Of a stretch of DNA of 64,000 nucleotides, positions 56,801-64,000 are shown one piece after another. The position numbers and the translations under genes are program-made. The stretch's first letter is position 1. Every line of letters begins with the position of its first letter. Location: positions 20,729,798-20,793,797 of the forward strand of contig CM055113.1 of assembly GCA_029204225.1 (NCBI GenBank), in the 5' to 3' direction. Origin of the DNA: Diphasiastrum complanatum (lineage: Eukaryota > Streptophyta > Lycopodiopsida > Lycopodiales > Lycopodiaceae). The notes under the pieces are model-generated. The model was not told where the DNA came from. It saw only the letters and a list, made by a program, of their open reading frames with translations, and ran no database searches.

Positions 56801-57671
56801 AACTTGTCAACCTATTTCACTGATTTGTGACCCAACTATCAGAGCACATGGAATATCATAGCACTGATTTGAGCGTATGGACACTCGGAATATAAATTTT
56901 TCATGCATGTCAGAAACACACTGAGAATCAACATGCAATCAATCCATGCAAGCACAATACCACAATTTAGGAAAAAAAGCTAGCATGCAATCAGAACAAT
57001 TATGAATTTTGTCAATTTTGCTCACAAAACTGTCAAAATTTCAAACGGCCATAACTTGAACTACAATGCACCAAATTAAGCGCTCTAAAGCACAGTACAA
57101 AGGGAGACCAAGTGACCGAGATGCTTTCCACATCATTCTGCCACCTAGGCTTCACACGTGTGACAACGGAGTGACTAAAATTCTGTAGTAGGACGCACTT
57201 TTTCAAGGCCATGTACTACTGTAGAATCATGCAAACACCTCCCCAAGCCCAAAAGTGATGTACCTACAATCTTAAATGGTCTATTAGACTTCCATGAAGC
57301 ATTCATAGAGAAGCAGTATGAGCTGAGAACGAAGATTTCTTAATTTGTAGAAGGGATCTTGGCATCAAACTTGATGGAGACGGACCATAAGCCACCGGCC
57401 ATCAATTTATAGGTCTTATAGCTTGTTGGATAGGTCAAGAGGAGTACTAAATAGGCTGTATAATTTTCTAGCATGATCCACTTATGGATTGACAACAATC
57501 CACCCACCAAAAATCACCAAAAAAAGTTATTTACTCACTTTTTTCGGCCTTCTACAAGCTCAATTCATAGAATTCTTGGCTCTAACTTCAAGGACAGCTT
57601 CAAAATACTTTGATTCAACTTTTGGCAAACTCTACAAGGAGTTTTACAACATTCTACTATCCAACTTTATG

Positions 57672-57705
<34 letters not shown>

Positions 57706-57719
57706 AAGCAAATTGATGA
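56801..57719. other. Spacer with a 33-base poly(A) run
   Basis: No coding similarity. A33 at 57,672-57,704 could be a retroposon tail, but I could not find a target duplication around it or a recognisable body upstream. The 75-codon frame ending in it is not convincing. Confidence 0.4.
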
Positions 57720-58266
57720 TTTTTAGCTATTTTCCAATTTTTTCTTTACCATAAAGTAGAAATTTATGACCTGCAACTCTTTCTCAACCATATGCAACTC
57801 AATTTAAAAATTATAGCCATCCTAATGATATGATCTTGCTGCATTTTAGCTATTAATATCAATTTCTAATCAAAAACCATGAAATACAAGCAATTTTTGA
57901 CCAAAAACATAGCCTAGAACCATAAATCTTAATAAAAATCGGCATGCATCATTAATTTCATCATTAATGATCCCTAAAATGAAAGTACACTGGTTGGAAA
58001 ATACAGATCCACATAAGATTTCAGTTACACAAAAAAATGCTCCAAAAAAAACATCACAAATTGGCTTCAAGGACAATTCACCATAAAACTCCAAAAACAT
58101 ATCAAGAGAAACGGATATTAGCAACATACAAATGGAAGAGATACACCCACTTGCAATCTTGTTCTCCACCTGGATGAGAATACCAATTAATCAACACCGA
58201 AATTTAGACGAAAAACAACACTTGTCCAAGTTCTCCAATCTTCATAAACCTTGCTCTGATACCCTA
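57720..58266 (-). mobile_element. G copy 2: leader and primer-binding site
   Basis: 57,880-58,250 is the reverse complement of the G copy 1 leader (CATTAATGATGAAATTAATG; GATTTATGGTTCTA). The PBS on the minus strand, GGGTATCAGAGC, is at 58,253-58,264, one base off. The LTR should follow on the right, but F copy 2 sequence starts at about 58,271 instead. Confidence 0.8.
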
Positions 58267-58270
58267 AAAC

Positions 58271-58599
58271 CGTGACGAAGCTTTCAGTTGGTTAAGTTTG
58301 ATGTAAGTCAGACCGCTTGCTTGGACTGGATGTTACTCGTTTGTAACGAAGCTTCGAGTTGGTCAAGTTTGATGTATGTCGGGCGGCTTGCTTGGAGGAA
58401 AGTCACCCACATTGGGACCCCCGATCTGGCATGGCGCCAGGTTGGATCTCAATGTTGGTTTTCGGAACTTCGAGTTGGTTAAGTCTGATCGTTGTTGGCG
58501 AGTTGGCTGCTTGTATGTCAAGTGGGTTTGGATGGCAAGAGTTGAAGGCTGGGAAGCTAAGTCGTGGTTCCTGGCTCCCTTTGGGATGCCTGCGCTACA
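58271..58599 (+). mobile_element. F copy 2 5' LTR, 3' portion only
   Basis: It matches the last 329 bp of the F LTR (CGTGACGAAGCTTTCAG to GATGCCTGCGCTACA). The first ~940 bp are missing, together with the end of the G LTR in which F sits. Confidence 0.85.
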
Positions 58600-61022
58600 T
58601 GTGGTATCAGAGCCGACTGGCCAGTCAACTATGTGGATCTCACAGAAATGGCCACGGTTTGGGGTTCATCAAGACAACTGTTGTGCAAGATGCTGCCCAC
58701 AGTGTAAGCATGGGTGCGTCCACGGTCGGGGTGGTCGGCAGAACAGGGGACTTGATGAGTCAAAGTGCTGCCCTTGAGGTGTAAGCACAGTCAGTTCTCG
58801 CGGTTCGGGCCTGGCGTTGTCTGCACGTAGGACAGATGAGACAGTGTGCTGCCATTAGGTTGGTGTAAGCACGGTCTGTGCCTTGTGGGGTGCGGGGCGA
58901 CATATTCGAACTGTACGGGTTAACCATTGATACAGAGATGTTGCTCGAATTCGGGTGTAAAGCACGGGTGGTTAGGTGCCGGTGCGGGATAGCTGCCGAA
59001 AGTTTAGCTATAAGGGCTATCGGCCAAAAAGTGGTGGGGCGTGACTGAGGCAATGTGGTGCTCAATGGTGAAAGCACGGATAGTTGGAGGGGTGTCCTAT
59101 GTGGGATGATTCCGTAATCGATTTGTATGGGCGCGGCCGTTGGCAGGACCATCTCAAACCTTGTCTTTGTTACTTGTTAGTAAACATGCCCGAGTGTCTT
59201 ACTTGTATGTATTTGTGGTGAGTCTTAGTAGTCGTGCTTTGCCTGGTTTGCATGATTGCTTGTGATACAAGGAGTTGATGGCTCGAGAAGAAACCTTTTC
59301 TTTTGAAGGCTGATACCATCAAACAAAGAGGGCTACAGAATCTGTGGGGCGGATTTGCAGTTCAAGTACTCGCACGTGAACGGCAACGAAACGACTCAAT
59401 GTTTGCAAAGGATGGATGGCTAGCCTGTTTCTTGGGTTAGTTTCATTTGCGACAACGCCCACCAAACGCAAGCAGGAAGTCAAAAGTTGGAAAGGGCAAT
59501 TTCAGGGGAGATCTTCTATGGAGCAGTTGGTCTTCATTTTGGGACGGCCACCTTCGGAACTGAAACTCACTGAGCATGGGTGATATCCAGAATCTGTGGG
59601 GCGGATTTGCAGTTCAAGTACTCACACGTGAACGACAACGAAACGACTCAATGTTTGCAAAGGATGGATGGCTAGCCTATTTCTTGGGTTAGTTTCATTT
59701 GCGACAACGCCCACTAGACGCAAGCAGGAAGTCAAAAGTTGGAAAGGGCAATTTCAGGGGAGATCTTCTATGGAGCAGTTGGTCTTCATTTTGGGACGGC
59801 CACCTTCGGAACTGAAACTCACTGAGCATGGGTGATATCCAGTATCAGTTGGGTTTTTCCTCAAAGGGGAAAAGACTAGGATCCTCTTCAGAGATTGGCA
59901 ACAAGTTGGATCGAGCCATAATCCTAGCAGATAGGAAGCAAAGTGTTGGAAAGGCTTTTTGTCCGAAGAACTCTACTCTAAAGTCCGATCAGCTGATTTA
60001 TTAAGTGGAGGGGAACTATCACACACACCTCTCTCTTGGGGCAAATTTTGAATTAAAGTTGATCAAAATGGGGGCAAATTCAAGGTGACCTAGCCATACT
60101 CACACGAGGAGACTGGCGAACTTTGGACCTAATAAGTTGACAAGTTTTTGTTGGGAAAGGAAAGCTTGTTATAGGCTTTCTCTGCACCAGCAATGATGAG
60201 GAAACATATGAGTACGCTGGCTTGTGTTACGTGTAAGGCAGCTGATCAATGAAGGAACTGAGAAAGTTGAGTCTTGCATGAGAGACTTGGTATTTCGAAC
60301 GGACGCTAAGGGACAGTTCGCGTTGAGATCGGACTAGTGCAAACTCTGGGTGCATGTGTCTGATTCAAAGAGAGCTACTTGAAGCCAAGCTCGATGTACA
60401 CTTCTTGTTTTGACTGTGAGGCAACTGACCAGTGATGGAATTGTGAAAGTCAAGTTTTGCGCGACGGACATGGTGCTTCAAACAAACGCGAAGAGATAGT
60501 TCGGATGCGGATCAAACTGGTGCGACCCTTTGGATTTCCACGAGGTCAATGATTACATTTGGGATGATTCAAAGAGCTACTTCAAGCTAAGTGAGAGGTG
60601 CATTGCGGAGTACTCAATCTTTGCCTACCTTAAAGAGCCAAGATGGAAAAGGATCAAGATCAGGCTGGGACAAGGAGAGAAATCAAGGTGCAGAAGCAAC
60701 AAGGCACAAAGTGGACCATAAAGTGGGCAATCAAACGATAAATCCCTACCTGTGCGGAACTGAACAAATCTGGAGCTCAGGGAGCTCAACACAAAAGGCA
60801 TCAAGGACAAATCAGGAGCTCAAAGGAGTTCCAAAGTCGAATGTCAAAAGCGACAGGGGCGAACATTTCAAAGAAAGACCTCTGCCACCAGTTAATAAGG
60901 TTCTCGGGTTTTACGAAAGCGATATCAAATCTACGCTTTTCCCAGACAAAGATATATTTCCAAGTTATGTAATTTTTCAGTACAAAGAGCTGAGCCTCCG
61001 ACTTGTGGTGTGCCAGCTTCAA
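58600..61022 (+). mobile_element. F copy 2 PBS and non-coding interior
   Basis: A perfect PBS, TGGTATCAGAGC, is at 58,602-58,613, so the family uses the initiator-Met tRNA and is a true LTR element. The 2.4-kb interior has no gag or pol similarity. It shares the copy 1 interior and ends GTGCCAGCTTCAA. It has one hairpin repeat unit (58,988-59,090) and a 252-bp duplication (59,337-59,840). Confidence 0.87.
59337..59840. repeat. 252-bp tandem duplication in F copy 2
   Basis: AGAATCTGTGGGGCGGATTT at 59,337 recurs at 59,589; both units run to GGGTGATATCCAG and differ at only a few bases. F copy 1 has a single unit (about 45,978-46,231). Confidence 0.92.
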
Positions 61023-62313
61023 TGTTAATAAAAAGTAGCCAGTAAATTGAGTACTGTGCCTAGTAGCTTAAATGTATAGTCATTTTAATTGGGAGACACC
61101 TTTACTTTAATCTGACATCTGATGAGGACATCAGATTTTATAAAGGTGGGGTGGATGTTGTAAAGCTACCTTTACAAGCTTTACTTGCGGCGCCATCGGC
61201 GCCAGCTATGTCCCCGGCGCCAGCTTGGGTAGAGTGCTTGGTATGAGGGGGGGTGCCGAATCACACCAATACTATAGGGGAGTGCGGGTTGCGACTCAGG
61301 GCGAGCTCCAACCAAGTCTCAGCCTCCCTTGCTGGAATGTTGTCATGGCTCTCGTCTTGGCATGCTAGCGCCCCGGAGACTAGGGTCGGTCACACACTTG
61401 AAATGTAACCTTCTCAGATTTATCAATAAAGTGGGATTTTCCTCAAACTGACTCTGATTACCTTCTGGGTTTCAGTGTTCGGTAAAAGCGCCAGTTGTAA
61501 GGCCGCTTTCAAAATTTTTAACTTGGCACATAGCTGAGGGTCGTATCCCGGGACGCCAGCGGTATGCCGTCGGGACCATTCGGTCCGTGGCACCAGCGGT
61601 ATGCTGTCGGGACCATTTGGTCCAAGAACTGGTTGTTTCCATATCTGTCGCGGCTTGTGGTTCTGAGTGTTCCTTGCATGAACGTGAATAGGTTAAGCTC
61701 TTGGGGAACGGGCTCTAACCTGTCGGCTGAGTTGGATGGCGGCATGGCGCCAGGTTGGATCTCAATGTTGGTTTTCGGAACTTCAAGTTGGTTAAGTCTG
61801 ATCGTTGTTGGCGAGTTGGCTGCTTGTATGTCAAGTGGGTTTGGATGGCAAGAGTTGAAGGCTGGGAAGCTAAGTCGTGGTTCCCGGCTCCCTTTGGGAT
61901 GCCTGCGCTACAGCTTGCTTGGGTGGATGTTACCTGTTTATGGCTGTCCAGTCTGGCGTGGCGCCAGGTTGGCTTCCAGCACTCGTGACGAAGCTTTCAG
62001 TTGGTTAAGTCTGATGTAAGTCAGACCGCTTGCTTGGAATGGATGTTACTCGTTTGTAACGAAGCTTCGAGTTGGTTAAGTTTGATGTATGTCGGGCGGC
62101 TTGCTTGGAGGGAAGTCACCCACGTCGGGACCCCCGATCTGGCATGGCGCCAGGTTGGATCTCAATGTTGGTTTTTCGGAACTTCAAGTTGGTTAAGTCT
62201 GATCGTTGTTGGCGAGTTGGCTGCTTGTATGTCAAGTGGGTTTGGATGGCAAGAGTTGAAGGCTGGGAAGCTAAGTCGTGGTTCCCGGCTCCCTTTGGAA
62301 TGCCTGCGCTACA
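61023..62313 (+). mobile_element. F copy 2 3' LTR, rearranged
   Basis: It starts TGTTAATAAAAAG and ends GCGCTACA. Relative to the copy 1 LTR it lacks a ~200-bp block after the GGCGCC cluster (at about 61,226). It carries an extra 172-bp copy of the LTR's own 3' end at 61,741-61,912, inserted at a GGC/GC microhomology. Confidence 0.85.
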
Positions 62314-63437
62314 CGGCGCCACTGTGACCAAAATCTAGCCGGCGCCAAGTTCCTATGGCTGAAAATCTTTGATCGGTTCTAGCGAAGTCCAGAGAGCTCA
62401 GATCGATGTGCAATCACCTCACACGATTAAAGGAAGCCTGGGGATCAATAAAATCTAGAGAGAGAGAGAGAATGACTTTCTAGAAAGAGAAAATCCTAGA
62501 GAGAGAAAAATGTGCTTTACCAGCTTGGGTAGAGTGCTTGGTATGAGGGGGGGTGCCGAATCACACCAATACTACAGGGGAGTGCGGGTTGCGACTCAGG
62601 GCGAGCTCCAACCAAGTCTCAGCCTCCCTTGCTAGAATGTTGTCATGGCTCTCGCCTTGGCATGCTAGCGCCCCGGAGACTAGGGTCGGTCACACACTTA
62701 AAATGTAACCTTCTCAGATTTATCAACAAAGTGGGATTTTCCTCAAACTGACTCTGATTACCTTCTGGGTTTCAGTGTTCGGTAAAAGCGCCATTTGTAA
62801 GGCCGCTTCCAAATTTTTACGTTGGCACATAGCTGAGGGTCGTATCCCGGGACGCTAGCGGTATGCCGTCTGGACCATTCGGTCCGTGGCGCCAGCGGTA
62901 TGCTGTCGGGACCATTTGGTCCAGAAACTGGTTGTTTCCATATCTGTCGCGGCTTGTGGTTCTGAGTGTTCCTTGCATGAACGTGAATGGGTTAAGCTCT
63001 TGGGGAACGGGCTCTAACCTGTCGGCTGAGTTGGATGGCTTGCTTGGGTGGAAGTTACCTGTTTATGGCTGTCCAGTCTGGCGTGGCGCCAGGTTGGCTT
63101 CCAGCGCTCGTGACGAAGCTTTCAGTTGGTTAAGTCTGATGTAAGTCAGACCGCTTGCTTGGAATGGATGTTACTCGTTTGTAACGAAGCTTCGAGTTGG
63201 TCAAGTTTGATGTATGTCAGGCGGCTTGCTTGGAGGGAAGTCACCCACATAGGGACCCCCGATCTGGCATGGCGCCAGGTTGGATCTCAATGTTGGTTTT
63301 CGGAACTTCGAGTTGGTTAAGTCTGATCGTTGTTGGCGAGTTGGTTGCTTGTATGTCAAGTGGGTTTGGATGGCAAGAGTTGAAGGCTGGGAAGCTAAGT
63401 CGTGGTTCCCGGCTCCCTTTGGGATGCCTGCGCTACA
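62314..63437 (+). mobile_element. Second F LTR in tandem, 5' truncated
   Basis: It begins CGGCGCCACTGTGACC, i.e. inside the LTR at the GGCGCC block, and contains exactly the block missing from the preceding LTR. It then continues to GCGCTACA at 63,437. Two LTRs directly abutting points to unequal recombination between F LTRs. Confidence 0.85.
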
Positions 63438-63777
63438 AGTAGAGAGAGAGGACTTGGCAATGACTCACCAAAAGAATGGTGGAGTAAGGTGATTTTGTCT
63501 ATCCTATATAGGCTTAAGACCCTCTTGTGCATTTAGTAATGCAAGGTCTAAACTCTCCTATTGATAGATCGAATTGCTATTGATACTCTACACATGCACT
63601 GACTGTCCTAAACCTTGTACTAACTCCAATTAGTGTGCCTGTGCCAAAAAGGTTAATAATCACTTTGTGGGTCACATCCAGTCTGACGTGGCATAACTAA
63701 TAAGCTTGATTCTCTGGAGTACCATGTATCCAAGACTAGGAGTATATTGAATCCTATATTCTGATATGGACATAACA
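63438..63777 (-). mobile_element. G copy 2 LTR, 5' portion
   Basis: This is the reverse complement of the G copy 1 LTR start: TGTTATGTCCAT ends at 63,777 and GTCCTCTCTCTAC lies at the F junction. It is the outer part of the LTR whose PBS and leader are at 57.7-58.27 kb, so F copy 2 sits within G. Confidence 0.83.
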
Positions 63778-64000
63778 AGCCTAAAGTGCTAGACCATATT
63801 CAATTTTTAGCATAGTGGACACCATAATGCCTTATAATTACCCAAGTGATCTTTGTATTTAATACTTTCAATCATGTGGCTTTTTTATTGCCCAACGATG
63901 ATTTCCAAAGACCATTATAATAGTTAAAAGATAAGCATCAAATTTTTTTGAAAGTAATGGAGACCTTTTGCTTATTATGCCTTATTTTTTAGCATCTTAA
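63778..64000. other. AT-rich flank
   Basis: This is DNA outside the G LTR. No gene. Confidence 0.4.

Noticed and set aside
57489-57716. A 75-codon gene ending in poly-lysine
   Set aside because: The lysines are the A33 run; the rest has no similarity.

Overview
The window looks like repeat-dense nuclear DNA of a land plant. Signs are a DREB2-type AP2/ERF gene, plant-type Ty1/copia and Ty3/gypsy elements primed by the initiator-Met tRNA site (TGGTATCAGAGC and variants), plant-like splice sites and AT-rich spacers. There is no bacterial or organellar gene. The species cannot be fixed from sequence; a large, nested-retrotransposon genome is implied. Nearly everything is transposable-element sequence, most of it broken by stops, frameshifts, deletions and nested or inverted joins.

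Layout. 0-6.5 kb: copia 'A' copy 1 (+), cut at about 4,850 by an antisense copia gag piece 'B' with its PBS and LTR start. 6.87-8.24 kb: an intact single-exon DREB2-like gene (-) with an overlapping upstream ORF; this is the clearest host gene. 8.74-9.95 kb: gypsy-family 'G' LTR, PBS and leader, with strong hairpins. 10.0-13.6 kb: two paralogous minus-strand transposase-like genes plus a fragment, and a 134-bp (TC)n tract. 14.1-17.0 kb: an inverted repeat and copia A copy 2 (-). 17.0-18.0 kb: a piece of the 'F' LTR, a CCACCT microsatellite, and an intronless divergent histone H3-fold ORF with several CENH3-like residues. 18.2-26.9 kb: a 100-bp palindrome, then two diverged minus-strand copies (H1, H2) of a multi-exon transposon that I cannot assign to a family, separated by copia fragments joined head to head. 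27.7-33.3 kb: a copia 3' fragment and LTR/PBS units, one with a long non-coding interior. 32.8-35.5 kb: gypsy G3 (+). 35.5-45.1 kb: copia 'E' (-) with copia 'D' (-, both LTRs) nested inside it. 45.1-48.7 and 58.3-63.4 kb: two copies of 'F', a large LTR element with no coding capacity. 48.7-50.5 kb: gypsy 'J' (-). 51.1 kb: a tRNA-like SINE insertion with a perfect 16-bp target duplication. 52.0-54.9 kb: copia 'C' (-). 56.1-58.3 and 63.4-63.8 kb: gypsy/G fragments, with F copy 2 sitting inside the G LTR.

The history readable here is successive nesting: D into E, F into G, B against A, and F pieces beside A2 and the H3-like ORF, followed by deletions that removed LTR ends and gag-pol segments. 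The most unusual items are the H3-like ORF, the unassigned H1/H2 transposon, the non-coding F family with its variable hairpin repeats, and the SINE.
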